From Pseudovirgaria hyperparasitica (Eukaryota; Ascomycota; Dothideomycetes; Acrospermales; Acrospermaceae), in NCBI RefSeq assembly GCF_010093815.1, contig NW_022985561.1, positions 438,045-502,044 on the forward strand: a DNA stretch of 64,000 bases. The letters run 5' to 3'. Under the pieces are notes generated by a model, which saw nothing but the letters and a program-made list of their open reading frames with translations, was not told the origin of the DNA and made no database searches. The first letter of the stretch is position 1, and every line of letters starts with the position of its first letter. The translations under genes and the position numbers were made by a program. Of this stretch, positions 45,272 to 56,672 are shown in pieces.

Positions 45272-47563
45272 ATGTCCACTATGATGATTGGCCACCGGCG
45301 GATACAGATACGAGCGGTCCTATTCGTTGCAGTCATCTTCGTTCTGATCCTCATTTTCACGGCCTCGTCCACGGGCCTCCACAACCGCTTTCCTCCCTTC
45401 AGACCTCATATTCCATCAACAAGCGAGACCACCAAATCACCGAATTCCTCAACCGATCCCACATTCGATCATACCTATGACAATATTGACAAAGCACCCG
45501 CCTCGGGTGAGAAGGCTCACGACCCATGTGTCCAAGTAGCTCTGAAGGATGGCGGGACTTCACCACAAAAAACTGATGGAACATGGGTGCTTGTCACTGG
45601 AGGAGCTGGCTTCATCGGTTCAAATCTGGTGGACCGACTGCTCGATCTTGGTTACAAAGTCCGTGTGTTTGACAGTCTCTACACCGGCTTCCTACGCAAT
45701 GTTCCTCTGGACGACAATCGCATTGAGTTTGTCTTTGGTGACATTATGGATCCAAAAGCGTTGGAGCGGGCTGTCAAGGGAGTAGACTACGTCTATCATT
45801 TGGCTGCCATGTCCAAGGTAGTACCCTCGCTCAAAAACCCTGAAATGGCTCGTTTCTGCGTTGAGGTGAATGCGCTCGGAACCTGGAATGTTCTCAATGC
45901 CGTTCGTGCAAAGGGTGATATCAAGAAGGTCATCTACGCTGCTTCTTCCACCTACTACGGCAACAACAAGCCTCCCCATAGCGAGGAACAAGCTCCCGAC
46001 TTCCTCACTCCTTATGCTGCTAGTAAATACGAGGGAGAACTCCAAATGCAGATGTTTGATCGTCTGTTCTCCGTACAGACCATTTCGACACGCTTCTTCA
46101 TGGTTTACGGTCCTCGCCAGCCCAGCACCGGCGCTTATGCCATTGTCACTGGTGTTTTCGCGAAGCAGGCAGCCGACGGCAAGCAACTGACCATCGAGGG
46201 CGATGGTTCCCACTACAGAGACTTTATCCACGTTTCGGACATTGTAAACGGTCTGATCTTGTCTCAGCAATCCCAGGATCTGCACGGCAACGTGGTCAAT
46301 CTTGGCACTGGAACGGCCTTTTCTGTTCAAGATGTTGCCGATCTTGTGTCCAAAGACCAGGTCCACATAGATGGTCGCAAGAATGATCTGGAGGGCACTC
46401 TTGCTGATACCTGCAGGATGAAACAACTCCTTAACTACAAGGCGAAGATGGACTTTACAAAAGAAATGAGCTATATGGTCAAGGAGACAATGGAAGGTAA
46501 CGTTTTCATGCAAAAATGGCTTACGCCGCTTCACGCACTCTCAGCCCCGCATCTCCTTGCTCCTGGGACCCCAGTTTTCAAGTGGCCCAAGGTTCAGAAC
46601 GATCTGGATGAACTTATTTCATCCTTGGGCAACATCGACACTGCCTCTGACAATGTTGAACGTAGCATCACCGTCATCCCGTTCAGCCTAGAGAAGAACG
46701 ATTCCTGGCTCTTCGGCGATATGCTTCTCAATACCATCCATTCTTTGGTACGTTTTGGTGGTGTCACCCAATACATCGTTGCACCGACAGACAAGGCTGC
46801 GCTAGAGCTTTGTATCGAGCTCAATGTTCCTACCTACGACGCTCAGACGGTCAACCCAGCCGACCTTCTTCATACGCTACTTGGTCTCAACTTCAATGTT
46901 CACTTTGCTCAGCTCGGAAATTCGTATGTCAGTCCCGTGCAGACATTTGTACAGGAAGCATCCAGTAAGAACGGCAATGCCGATCTCATCCAGGCCACTC
47001 CATTTGGCGATGTCTTCGTTCGTGCCAACGAAAACTCTCGCACCGCGAGCGCAGCTTGGTCCCAACAGAAGCCATCATTACCTGCTAATGATATTTTCGT
47101 TCCTGCGACATGGCCCGAAAGCCTTACTTTGAAACGCGCAAAGTTCGAAGTGTCTACTCTCTGTAAGGGTAGCCTTGGGAAGGGATCTGCCACAAATACG
47201 AACGACCAAAAGGCGAAGGCCTCCGAGGAGGCCTTACATCCGAGCGCTGCATACGCTGCTGAAGCTCAACCAACCTCGGGTCTCTTCCAAGGCAAAGCCA
47301 GCCCCGAAAAGCGTGCAGCACCTGCTAAGGCACCTACCGGCCTTTGCGACAGTTCTCGCTTCTACGTCCCGGCCAGCTGCTCGACCACAAATACCAAATT
47401 TACCAACGCTGAGGCCAAAACCATCAAGGAGGCTCTTTCGAACGTTGAACTCTGGCACATGACCGAGTGTGAGGACAAAGAGCACTGCGACCGCCAGCAG
47501 ACGGTACCATTCCGCTGGGTTCAAAGTAAGCCCGACCTGGCTGCTACTGGCGGTCTGTGCTGA
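45272..47563 (+). CDS. Membrane-anchored NAD-dependent sugar-nucleotide epimerase/dehydratase fused to a glycosyltransferase-like C-terminal domain
   Basis: Intronless, 763 residues. A signal anchor lies at about 13-33 (IRAVLFVAVIFVLILIFTAS), followed by a Ser/Thr/Pro-rich stem, so the protein is type II with its domains in the lumen. Residues about 104-420 are an extended short-chain dehydrogenase: NAD-binding VTGGAGFIGSNLVDRLLDLG, FGDIMDP, YHLAAMSKV, IYAASSTYYGN, catalytic TPYAASKYEGE (YxxxK), TRFFMVYGPRQ and GDGSHYRDFIHVSD. It most resembles UDP-glucose/UDP-glucuronate 4-epimerases and UDP-xylose synthases. Residues about 465-620 (WLFGDMLLNTIHSLVRFGGV, LELCIELNVPTYDA, LLGLNFNVHFAQLG) look like a nucleotide-diphospho-sugar transferase fold of GT77 type, but no DxD is visible where it is expected. 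A Lys/Ala-rich linker and a Cys-containing end (CEDKEHCDRQ) follow. Confidence 0.83.
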   Translation: MSTMMIGHRRIQIRAVLFVAVIFVLILIFTASSTGLHNRFPPFRPHIPSTSETTKSPNSSTDPTFDHTYDNIDKAPASGEKAHDPCVQVALKDGGTSPQKTDGTWVLVTGGAGFIGSNLVDRLLDLGYKVRVFDSLYTGFLRNVPLDDNRIEFVFGDIMDPKALERAVKGVDYVYHLAAMSKVVPSLKNPEMARFCVEVNALGTWNVLNAVRAKGDIKKVIYAASSTYYGNNKPPHSEEQAPDFLTPYAASKYEGELQMQMFDRLFSVQTISTRFFMVYGPRQPSTGAYAIVTGVFAKQAADGKQLTIEGDGSHYRDFIHVSDIVNGLILSQQSQDLHGNVVNLGTGTAFSVQDVADLVSKDQVHIDGRKNDLEGTLADTCRMKQLLNYKAKMDFTKEMSYMVKETMEGNVFMQKWLTPLHALSAPHLLAPGTPVFKWPKVQNDLDELISSLGNIDTASDNVERSITVIPFSLEKNDSWLFGDMLLNTIHSLVRFGGVTQYIVAPTDKAALELCIELNVPTYDAQTVNPADLLHTLLGLNFNVHFAQLGNSYVSPVQTFVQEASSKNGNADLIQATPFGDVFVRANENSRTASAAWSQQKPSLPANDIFVPATWPESLTLKRAKFEVSTLCKGSLGKGSATNTNDQKAKASEEALHPSAAYAAEAQPTSGLFQGKASPEKRAAPAKAPTGLCDSSRFYVPASCSTTNTKFTNAEAKTIKEALSNVELWHMTECEDKEHCDRQQTVPFRWVQSKPDLAATGGLC

Positions 47564-48251
47564 GCGTTTCCGAACAATGTTTCATGAGCAACGCCAGGGG
47601 CAGAGGATGATATTGCAGTGATGAAGAGGAAGCGCGAGAGTTCCTGAAATCTTTCAAAATGGCGCTACATACTTCTGATCAAGTCGGGCAAGTCGGGCAT
47701 TTTGAGGTGCAACCCTGGTACAGGACGAGGCGTTATCTCAGGCGTAGGCGTGGACATACACTTCCGTTATTATTATTTTGTCGTGTGAAATCTCCCCCAT
47801 TACGTCAGTGTGCCTTTGGAGATTTCCGTCGATTCATAGCGCTTCTAGACCTGCCTTTAAAACTCGAGGTGGGTCTCGGATGAGAGGGAGAGGAATGTGT
47901 GATCCCGCGCGGATCATGGAAGAGGGCTTTTTTTGTAAAGCTGCTCGTTGTATAATATTCTTCTAGTCTGCCGGACTGTCACGCTTTCCTTATACCGTAT
48001 TTTTTTGGGCATTCCCAGGTGGGGATTCATATGAGCTCTCCAAAAATGGCTACGACCGTAACACTATGATCATATAATCATTTGCATGAACTTCTTTGTG
48101 TCTTGGTGCAAAATTGGGCTGGCTGATGTATTTCACCCTATATATAGTTATATATATAGTTCAAGTAAAGTAAGAGTAAAAAGAGTACGATGAAATAGAG
48201 TTTTGTATCAGAACGGGCCACGGCTACGATAAATGACTCAAAATTGCAAAA
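47564..48251. other. Intergenic, 3' side of the epimerase fusion
   Basis: No gene seen. AT-rich near 48130-48180 with TATATATAG repeats, just downstream of the tRNA on its strand. Confidence 0.5.
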
Positions 48252-48346
48252 CGACAAGGGCAGGACTCGAACCTGCGCTCCCGAAGGAATGTGATGCCGG
48301 ATAGGAATATTCGAGTCACACGCGTTAACCACTCCGCCACCTTGCC
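48252..48346 (-). tRNA. tRNA-Ser(CGA) with an intron
   Basis: Read on the minus strand from 48346. Acceptor stem GGCAAGG pairs with CCTTGTC (one G-U); discriminator G. D arm GCG-GAGTGGTTAA-CGC, anticodon stem TGTGA/TCACA, anticodon CGA in the loop CTCGAA. A long variable arm (TCCTTCGGGA) marks a serine-type tRNA, and the T arm is GCAGG-TTCGAAC-CTGC. About 14 nt (TATTCCTATCCGGC) sit one base 3' of the anticodon, the standard place for a nuclear tRNA intron. Box B is GGTTCGAAC. A T-rich stretch follows within 100 nt. Confidence 0.95.
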
Positions 48347-48957
48347 ATAGATTGATAGAATATCCCGACAGTTGACTTATCACAGACTAATCTGGGGGAA
48401 CAAGTGCGGCCTCAGGATGCGGCTTCTTTTTGTTCTGGTGGGGCACTATCACTGGACGGATGAATGAAAGTGGGGGCATTTGGCAGGTATCATTCAGGTA
48501 TTCTATAAATGTGACTACAGTAAGTAAACATGTGTCATGCTTTATTATAGTTCTCAGAGGACCTAATCATACCAATCTATAACCTCCATGGCCCCCAATA
48601 CCTACCGCAAATCAGAATCAATCAATCAATCAATCATAGCAAAAGAAGTGATCAAGACCTCTCTACTTCAGAACGCAGCAGAAAGCCAATTACTTTTCAT
48701 TGTTTCAATTTGTAACATGATCATCATGTGAGGTAGCTAGTCTATCTATATGCGACTTTTTTTTCTCAATTCTACTTTGCTACCAACCGAAGCAGCAAGC
48801 CGTCAGAACATGTTTTCGAAGTGCACGAACGTAGCCGTGGACCTGGTGGGATTCATGGGATGGGATGCAGTGGGATGATAACATCATGTCCGAGCTCCAC
48901 ATTTCCCCCCACCCCTTCTCGTCCCTCGGCTCCCTCCCAAAAGAAAAATGCGCATTT
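48347..48957. other. Intergenic, with a short AATC repeat
   Basis: No gene seen. Five head-to-tail AATC units occupy about 48615-48636. The right end is the 3' flank of the RidA gene. Confidence 0.5.
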
Positions 48958-49604
48958 TTACACCATGGCAATGCACTCAATCTCCACCGGCACATTCTTA
49001 GGCAGGGTCTTGACAGCGACGCAGCTGCGCGCGGGCTTGTGCGTAAAGTGCGTCTCGTACGACGCGTTCATGGCGGCGAAATTGGCCATGTCGTCGAGGA
49101 AGACTGTGGTCTGTAGTAGTCGAGGTATGTTAGTTTTTTGTGCGTTTTGTTGGGGCTGCTGTGTATGTATTTCTTGTGCTTTATGTGTGTGTCTCTTTGT
49201 GTTTGTGTCTACGGGGTGGGCATGGGAGGAGGAGGAGGACAGGATGTACCTTGATGACTTTGGAGATGTCGGAGCCTGCTTCTTTGAGGATGGCCTTGAT
49301 GTTGGCGACGCAAGCGGTGGTGAGGTCGCCAATGCTGCCCTCGACGATCTTTCCCGTGGAGTCCATGGGGATTTGGCCCGAGAGGAAGATTGTGGGGCCG
49401 ACAATTATGGCTTGGGACTGTTGGGGTTGTGAGTCAGATCATCATGATAGGGACTGAGGCTGGACGAGGGCAGGGAAGAAAGTACGGAGGAGCGTACGTA
49501 TGGGCCGGCAGCTGGTCAATTGGTTAGCTTGGCTACCGTATGAGGATTGAGGAACGCATACGTGGTGCTGCCTCAGCAGAGAAGACCTTCTTCATCTCAG
49601 CCAT
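48958..49604 (-). CDS. HMF1: RidA/YjgF family 2-iminobutanoate/2-iminopropanoate deaminase
   Basis: Small trimeric enzyme that hydrolyses reactive enamine/imine intermediates released by PLP enzymes such as threonine deaminase; yeast has cytosolic Hmf1 and mitochondrial Mmf1. Four exons (49604-49562, 49511-49498, 49417-49250, 49110-48958) give 125 residues, the usual length. Exon 2 is only 14 nt and codes the end of AAPPAGPY. Motifs: PAGPYSQAIIVGPTIFLSGQ, VEGSIGDLTTACVANIKAIL, KVIKTTVFLDDMANFAAMN, and the active-site region ARSCVAVKTLPKNVPVEIEC. No presequence is visible, so the protein is probably cytosolic. The symbol follows the yeast cytosolic paralogue. Confidence 0.93.
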
Positions 49605-50193
49605 TTTGTATGTGGTTGTTCGGTAAGTGTGATTGGATGATGGATATGGCAGAGGTACCCGGGCAAATTGTCGTCGGATTGGAGAGAAGAGCCGTACAGT
49701 AGAAGATATGGCGCAGCAGGTCGGCAATTGCATGAGGAAGGAACAAGATAAGAGTGCGAGATTTATAACTCTTAGATTTTGTTTTGAGCTAGCCAAGGGA
49801 CCTCTCGTGAGCTTGTCACCAAAATTAGGGTTGAGGTACGTGGTGGGGTCGAACGGGACTCCCCGCGAATCGCCGCGGATATGCGAAACACTAATGCGCT
49901 TCCCGATGTCGGCATTAATAGTGGTCTGAATCTCAAACTTTTGATCGACGTGTGGAAATGTACATGGGCTGTTGGGTTTGGTATCTTTATACGCAGGACC
50001 GGGGTGAAAAAATGCCTGCTCGTTGAAGAACGCGATCTTCTATATGTTTAAAGGCCGAAACTATCATTAAAACTTATTTTGAAGAACGCCGAATGCGCAA
50101 GGAAATATGCAATATCAATCGTGGATTCGTCGAATAGTGGGTGAGAATGATAGACGTCTAGTCAAAAGACATTACTTCCTCAATGCATGGGTA
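49605..50193. other. Intergenic, RidA promoter region
   Basis: 589 nt between two genes read in the same direction. No gene seen. A tRNA-like motif at about 49846 (GGGGTCGAACGGG) was tested and does not fold. Confidence 0.5.
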
Positions 50194-50949
50194 TTATTTG
50201 CTGCTCTCGGTTTGACCGGACAATAGAGTAATGGCTGGAGCATCGAGCTTATCGCGACCTTTCAAGAAGTCTAGCTCAAGAATAAAGACGTAGCCCAGAA
50301 GAGTGCCTCCAAGCTGCTTAACCAGTGAGCCTGCTGCGGCTGCGGAGCCACCTAATTCGACAGTTAGTATGTTCGAGTTGTACTTCATGATTGAAATGCA
50401 GGACCTACCCGTGGCTATTATGTCGTCCACCACGAGCACACGCTGGCCGGTCTTGACTCCGTCACTTTGCATTTGGAAGAAATCCTCTCCATACTCTTTC
50501 TTGTAACTAGCAGTCACGGTGGGACCGGGAAGCTTGCCTCTCTTACGAACGGGAACGAACGCAGCTCCTAACCGCAGCGCTAATGACGGCCCAAATAGAA
50601 AACCTCGTGCATCTAGGCCAACGATTACTTCAGGCCTTTGCTCTCCAAAGTGTTGTGTGATGTGTAGCTCCAGAGCTTTGATGAGCGACTCGTGCAAGAT
50701 CGGGTCAGCGAAAATAGGCATGATATCCTCAAAGAGAATGCCAGGCTCAGGAAAGTCTGGGAATTGACGAAGGGCATTTTTTAGCTTTATCTTAAGACTG
50801 GAGAGTTCGGGGGAGCTGGTGGTGGTGGTGGTGGACTGTCCTCGCGGGGCATCTTGAGTAGTGGGGTCGATGGTTGACGATGAAGGATGGGCGGAGGTGG
50901 AGGGAATCGTGTTTGAAGGATGTGTCTGAGTGGAAGGCGAGGACATCAT
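50194..50949 (-). CDS. APT1: Adenine phosphoribosyltransferase
   Basis: Makes AMP from adenine and PRPP in purine salvage. Exons 50949-50409 and 50351-50194 with a 57-nt intron give 232 residues. The enzyme core starts near residue 50 ([20 protein letters not shown]) and continues with [31 protein letters not shown], the flexible loop [11 protein letters not shown] and the PRPP-binding motif [18 protein letters not shown], complete only after splicing. The N-terminal 50 residues are Ser/Thr/Pro-rich and low-complexity, longer than in most APRTs. The intron has length divisible by three and no stop, so unspliced RNA would insert 19 residues inside the PRPP loop. Confidence 0.94.
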   Translation of the reverse strand: MMSSPSTQTHPSNTIPSTSAHPSSSTIDPTTQDAPRGQSTTTTTSSPELSSLKIKLKNALRQFPDFPEPGILFEDIMPIFADPILHESLIKALELHITQHFGEQRPEVIVGLDARGFLFGPSLALRLGAAFVPVRKRGKLPGPTVTASYKKEYGEDFFQMQSDGVKTGQRVLVVDDIIATGRSCISIMKYNSNILTVELGGSAAAAGSLVKQLGGTLLGYVFILELDFLKGRDKLDAPAITLLSGQTESSK

Positions 50950-53042
50950 GAAGAGAAGAAAGGAAGAAGTGAGGAGTAGATAAAAGCTGTTGGGGATCGG
51001 GATGGTGGTGTCGAGGCGGCAGCGGATGTGCGTGTAAGACGCGCAGAAAAAAATGAAATTTACATGCTATGGCGTGCCCGGAACGAGCAGGTGAGTGGAC
51101 CAATTACCCGCTCACAGACCGCTCTTCGAGCAACGTCGTTAGGAGCCCCAGACGAGTCATTCTTAGGTACACTCAGCGACAACCTACAAACACCAAACAA
51201 ACAGCGCACTATCTCGTCCATCGTACCTCTCTTTACTCGTAAAGACGCCACGACTACGCTCAGGCTCTGGCGCCGCCGCCCTAATCAGCACGCCGCATCC
51301 AGGTCGGAGGGGAACAGTACGATGTCTCTTTCAGGGCGCTCATGGAGCCACTGAGGGTGGGATGGACAAGGATCTACTACCCATGTCGGCACGGAGCAGC
51401 CGCAAAGCTACCAGCAGCTCGAGATACTGTTATCGAATAACGGCCAGCTCATTTTACACGTGAAAATGACCCCTGAGTACGGACAGCCTTGAGGATCCCG
51501 AACTCTGATCCTCTTTTTAAGGCCGCGCGCTGACGAGACTTGCCCGATACCGATCATGGCGCTGTATTGTTCGATCAAAAAATTCTCATGAAGGATCTTG
51601 TGCTTGAATAGGCTACGACAAACATTGAATCGATTACGATGCTGTTGTGGGAGAACATATGGTTGCCCAGTGTTCTGAACTGACAAATTAAATGGGTATT
51701 ATTAGGCAACTCAATGCTAGCCCAACTCCACCTGTAGTTGAGGTTTATCTTTGTGGCGAAGTATCACATTTGTGGAGCAAGAGCCGGTAGTAATGGTGGT
51801 GCAGCATCAAGATCTACGTGTCGCCTCCATCCTGGATAATCACAGACATATACATCTGAGCTGAAGGAGCGACCTCGAAAACCTAGCTCTGTATATGAAT
51901 GTCGTCCTCGATTGATCTCGGAGATTCTGAGCAGCACTTTTCCGGAAGCCTTCGAGAAGCCTGCTCTGCTCCACCTCCCGGGCTGTCAGGTCCACAATCT
52001 GGGTGCATGGGCCATAAATGCGACACAATGCTTTTGTAATGTCCTCTCCGGACTTACTGATGGTTCGGTGTGCATGTGCACGCTCATATATGGAATAATG
52101 GCAGGCGCTGGTGCAGTCAAATATCACTAGATGGATTGATTCACATGCGCTCCAGTCATCTGCGTACACGCATACATCTTCTAGATAACACACCGCACCA
52201 TTTCAGTTTGCCTGTCTAAGGTGCTATTACATGGCGTCTTAGACCGAGGGATAGTCATCGCGCTATGGTTCCTCTCTAGGTTAACGGCTTATGCTTTCTC
52301 CACGTGCAGTGTAACAGCAATCTCATTCCGTTACCATTTTGAACTCGAGACAAAGGATCGTACGGCGGTTCGTGTGAGGACAGCGAGGAAGAAGTGAAAA
52401 CCTAGTGGCCCCACAAGTTCCAGCTTTCCTTGAGTCATATCACCGGGAAAGTTTTCGGGCTAGCTTCAGTAAATTGCTGACATGTAGGTATTATGGAGCC
52501 CTTGAAAACCTCAAAAAGGCATACCGATTCTATACACGCATGAGCTGACACACCGCTTAGCAATTTTGGATACTATACTATTGCCAGTCAATGTGGGTGA
52601 TCATTAGCTACATCCTGTTCTTGCCTATCTCTTCAATATCAATTAGTCCACAATCTTATCTATAGTAGGAGGAATCCATCTTATCCCTTCGAGCCAACTT
52701 TTCTGCCCTGTAGACTACCATTTAGAGGTTTAAGAAGTAGAATCCTCTTGTCCTGTGCAGAGGGGATATAGATAAGATGCTAGCCACTCATTGATGCGAA
52801 CCTCTGGGGCGCAGTTGATGATTGTACCTTTCAGGATAACGCGTTTCTATGATCAGCTGATGATTGTACATGATTAGGTTACGCGGACACGAAAAAAAGG
52901 CTTAGCGTTACGATGAAAAAGGTAAAACGCGTGATTACTCATACAAATCAGGCCACATCCCACCCTTTACCTATTCGTAACCCAACATTACAACTTCCGG
53001 CTTCACGATACAGTAAGATTTCAAACTTGGCTCGCGATCGCC
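50950..53042. other. Intergenic, no supported gene
   Basis: 2.1 kb. The left end is the APRT promoter. A minus-strand frame of 117 codons (51840-52193) opens at GTG and faces a competing frame on the other strand. The segment 52440-52960 is AT-rich. Nothing else seen. Confidence 0.45.
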
Positions 53043-54430
53043 ATGGGAAGACACGCGAACCCCGACATCCGTCGTGCGTATGAAGAATTTCATGACAGCG
53101 ACACGCCAAGCAAGGTAAGTCAACAACATGATTCGAGTACTCGAATTCAACTTCTTCGCGCACGATCGCAATTGCACACTAACTCTCTTCAGTGTAATAA
53201 AGTTCGTTGTCGTCACTGTGGCTATGTTCGCGCAAAAAACACCACACGCCAGATCGAGCATCTACAAGAATGTCAGAGCTACCTCCAGTCTCCAGAAGCG
53301 CTTGCGCACCTAGCAACGATCAATCCTACGAACAGCAATGGCGGCACCGAAATACCTACACGGCCTCCGGGCCCAGGCATACTCAATGGCACGCATCCAA
53401 ATCCAAACCTTCACGTCAATCGACGTGGACCAAACCAGAATAAGCGCAATCGCGATTCCCTGATGATGCAAAGTGGTCTATCACAACAGCACACGCAACC
53501 GTCGGCTGGTCCTCCGCAACCCTCTCCTTCCTTGACGAGTCACCTCCTCGCGTCCTACCAGTCGGAGTTCACATCGGCCACGCAGCAGCCTTTCTTATCC
53601 CATGCTGGTTGCGGTACGCTCGCAGCTGCACCACTGAACCAGTGGCTTGTACAAGACGGACATTATGCACGTGGATACATACGCTTCATCGGCCAGCTCC
53701 TCGCGAAGATCAGACTTCCCCAGGTCCAAAACTCACAATTCCATCCAATGTACCGTACCATGGATCTCCTCATTTCGGCCTTGAATAATATCAGACGAGA
53801 AATGAGCTTCTTCGAGATCACGGTATCAAAATACGGACTGCAGGTCACCGATACCCCACCAAACCACATCACAAGAGCATACTTAGATCTGTTTGTAAGC
53901 GCAAGCAGCTCCAGCGCTTCCTTGCTCGAGGGTATGATCGTCCTATGGGGCACTGAACATGTATGTCTACCAAAGCTTTACCACGTCCCAGTCGTCTAAT
54001 CTTGCTCCAGTGTTATCGCACTGCATGGATGTACGCCGCGAATTTCTCCCATTCTCTCAGTACTCCCTCGACCGAAACACACGTTGTCGCCCTTCACCAG
54101 GCCTTCATCCCCAATTGGACGTCGCCCGCATTCGCAAAGTTCGTAGAAGCCACGCGTGGACTCGCAGATGAACTTGCCAATGCGACAGTATCGAATGGTA
54201 AAGAAGAGATGCTGCGGTGCGAGGAAGTGTTCAAGCAGATTTGCTGGCTTGCGGAACGATTTTGGCCCGATGTTGATGGAATGGGTGAAGAAGATGAAAG
54301 TGGACGGCTGGGAGCTGGCTTAGGAGGTGGAATAGGCGGTCTTGGAAGCGCTGATTCAGAAGAACAAGATCAACCTGGCAACTATGGGGCTCTAAATGGG
54401 ATGACTGATGAAGTGAATGCAGAATCATAA
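53043..54430 (+). CDS. BED-type zinc-finger protein with a TENA/THI-4/PQQC-like helical domain
   Basis: Exons 53043-53114, 53193-53960 and 54011-54430 give 419 residues. The N-terminal finger reads CRHCGYVRAKNTTRQIEHLQ with a following EC, a C-x2-C...H-x4-C pattern close to BED/C2H2-like fingers. A Pro/Gln/Asn-rich linker follows. Residues about 165-370 are helical (LVQDGHYARGYIRFIGQLLA, MDLLISALNNIRREMSFFEI, FVEATRGLADELANAT, CEEVFKQICWLAERFWPD) and match the heme-oxygenase-like fold of the TENA/THI-4 family, which includes thiaminase II. The C-terminus is acidic and Gly-rich. Fungal homologues are usually annotated as PAB1642-type transcription regulators; enzyme activity is unproven. Intron 1 (78 nt) is stop-free and a multiple of three. 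Confidence 0.82.
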
Positions 54431-56672
54431 GACTGCTTGGTGGTGAGATGATATATGTGCCGGCACATTTGCTTGCGCTTTTTCCTCGGCGGTGAGCGCA
54501 ACTCTCATCCACGGGAATGTTAGACGGAAGCACTTCATGAGGAGTTGGGGATCTTTTCTTGTATCATGAGACGGTATTGCGGACTACCTGTTTCCAATCT
54601 TGCATATGACTGATGAACAACACATAGCCAGTCTTTTAGGGTCCGTTTGATGGAGTACGAGAAGCGCATGGATGTGCGAGATGCTTGTTTTTATGAAATG
54701 TTATTCTCACGTACATAACAACGAACCCCACTTATGGATGGCTGTACAGTAGCAGTCTTTCGCGTAAGCTCACGTTAGAGTCACGGTAATGCCAACAAAT
54801 GCAGTAAGCATATGTTTCCGAGTCTAGTGTTTGCTACGTTTGGATATGCTCCGATATTGGCTATCCATGTTGCCAGACGACGAAAAGAGTCAATGAATGA
54901 GGCTGCTTGTATGGTCGGACAGCGTCGAACACAACTTTTATAATTACACAGGTACTTGGGGAACCATAGTCGCTCGGGCGATCCCCTGGATACACCACGC
55001 ACGCGACATATCCGATAACACACTCGGAACGAAGCCCGCTCACGCGACGGTAGTGCGCACGTAAGACGACTCACTCACTCACGCCCGTCACTCATGCAAT
55101 GCACCGCAAAGAAACATGCCGATGCCAAAGCTACCTACGGCATGACGCAAACAGCCACCATGTCAGATGGCATGCGCAAAAAGAAAACATGGCAGCACTC
55201 TTGTATCAACGTCATTTCACATCCCCCGGACTGAGTGCTGACTTGCCAGCATGCTATAGTAGCAGTTAGTGGACGATCAACCTGGGGGAAGTTTGTGTCG
55301 TGTGATGGGTGGATGGAAAGATGTATGGAATGTTATGACGGTTGGGCGTGCTCGTGGACAGCTGTGAGTGGGTTTTGGTGTGTTGTGCTGTCTGTGATAC
55401 ACTGCGAACCCATGGCACCGGATTGCTAAGTGCTGGGGCGACTCGCTACCAAAGCTGCCTTTTTGCGGGCGGCCGGGGGTTTGCGGGGGCGTGTTTGGTG
55501 CCCTTTGCTAGCTATTTAGCGGCTAGGTTGGCACCACATGCACCGCCTGTATGGGGAGGGTTGTGGCTGCTAGGGCTACTGTAGAGGCGTAGTTGCCCTG
55601 GCACTTTTCTTCGTCTCAGTTGTGCAACTGCAACGACAACTAATTACAACTACAACACCTCTACCTATTGACCGCACCACAATGACTACCAGTAAACTGC
55701 ATGAGAAAGTGCCGTCCGGTCAATATACGGTGTAAACAAGCAAATGCAAGCACGGACAGAGGTCATACATGAGTGATCCATCTTGGTGACTGGTTCTTGG
55801 GCCCGCCAGGATTTCCCCCGCTGTCTATCACGGTGGAGCAGCACGCATGGAGCCTACAGTCTGGGTAAGATGTTCGTGATCGACCATCACGAGAGGCGCA
55901 AAACGTGCTAATTCATGGTCAGCGTGACAGCACTTGAGCCCTACCAGATGCGGGGGTGGTTCAAACGCTGGAAGGGTCTTGAAGAAGACAGAGACGAAGC
56001 ATCGACACGAAGAAGCCTGATGATGATGATGACGATGATTATGAAGCCGGACCACGATGATTGCAGTCACCATTCACTGGGCAAAACTCTGATGATCTAT
56101 ACTCGAAACAATCTACCTTGTCCGTCCGCCGTCATAGCTTGGCCACGTCGGGCGAATCATCCACTCGTACCTGAGGTTGCTGTGTCTAGCATAACGTGCA
56201 GATCTGCATCGTCGACTGCCTCAATGGCCTTCGTCCGTACTTCGGCTGCTCTGAGGCCTGCCCGTGAACAGCACTCTGCCAGGTTTGCCTGTGCTGTAGC
56301 TGCCTGAGATCTACGTCGAAAAACGCCTCGTGCTCATCCCATTCTACCATTCCTTTCCTCGTCCAGCTTCACGGTGCGTTGCAATTGGCTACTGACCTTG
56401 CTGCTCACCATCTTAGTAGCTGGCCGATTCGGTCCCAGTTTTGCTGCACCTTGTTTTTCTCCGAATATCATGGGATCAACAACGCACTATCACTCCGCTC
56501 ATCGATGCTACCCAAAGCAACTCTTTATATTGTCCTAATGCCCTCCCGGGTATATCCATAATCGTCTCTGCTCGCCATTTCAAAGCACATGATTCTACAG
56601 ATTCGCTACTCAACTTCTCTTCTACAGTGACACAAACCAATTAACCAGACACGTCACATCAAGTTCGCCAGT
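54431..56672. other. Intergenic, no supported gene
   Basis: 2.2 kb holding the presumed glucanase promoter. The longest frame, 55915-56307 (plus), encodes a run of Met from ATG repeats and has no family features. A GC-rich, G-heavy stretch covers 55430-55590. Confidence 0.45.

Noticed and set aside
49826-49915. Possible second tRNA (GTTCGACC motif on the minus strand)
   Set aside because: The bases around the loop cannot form a T stem, and no acceptor stem or D arm can be found.
51840-52193. 117-codon minus-strand open frame
   Set aside because: Opens at GTG, no ATG nearby, no recognisable domain, and a frame on the opposite strand covers the same DNA.
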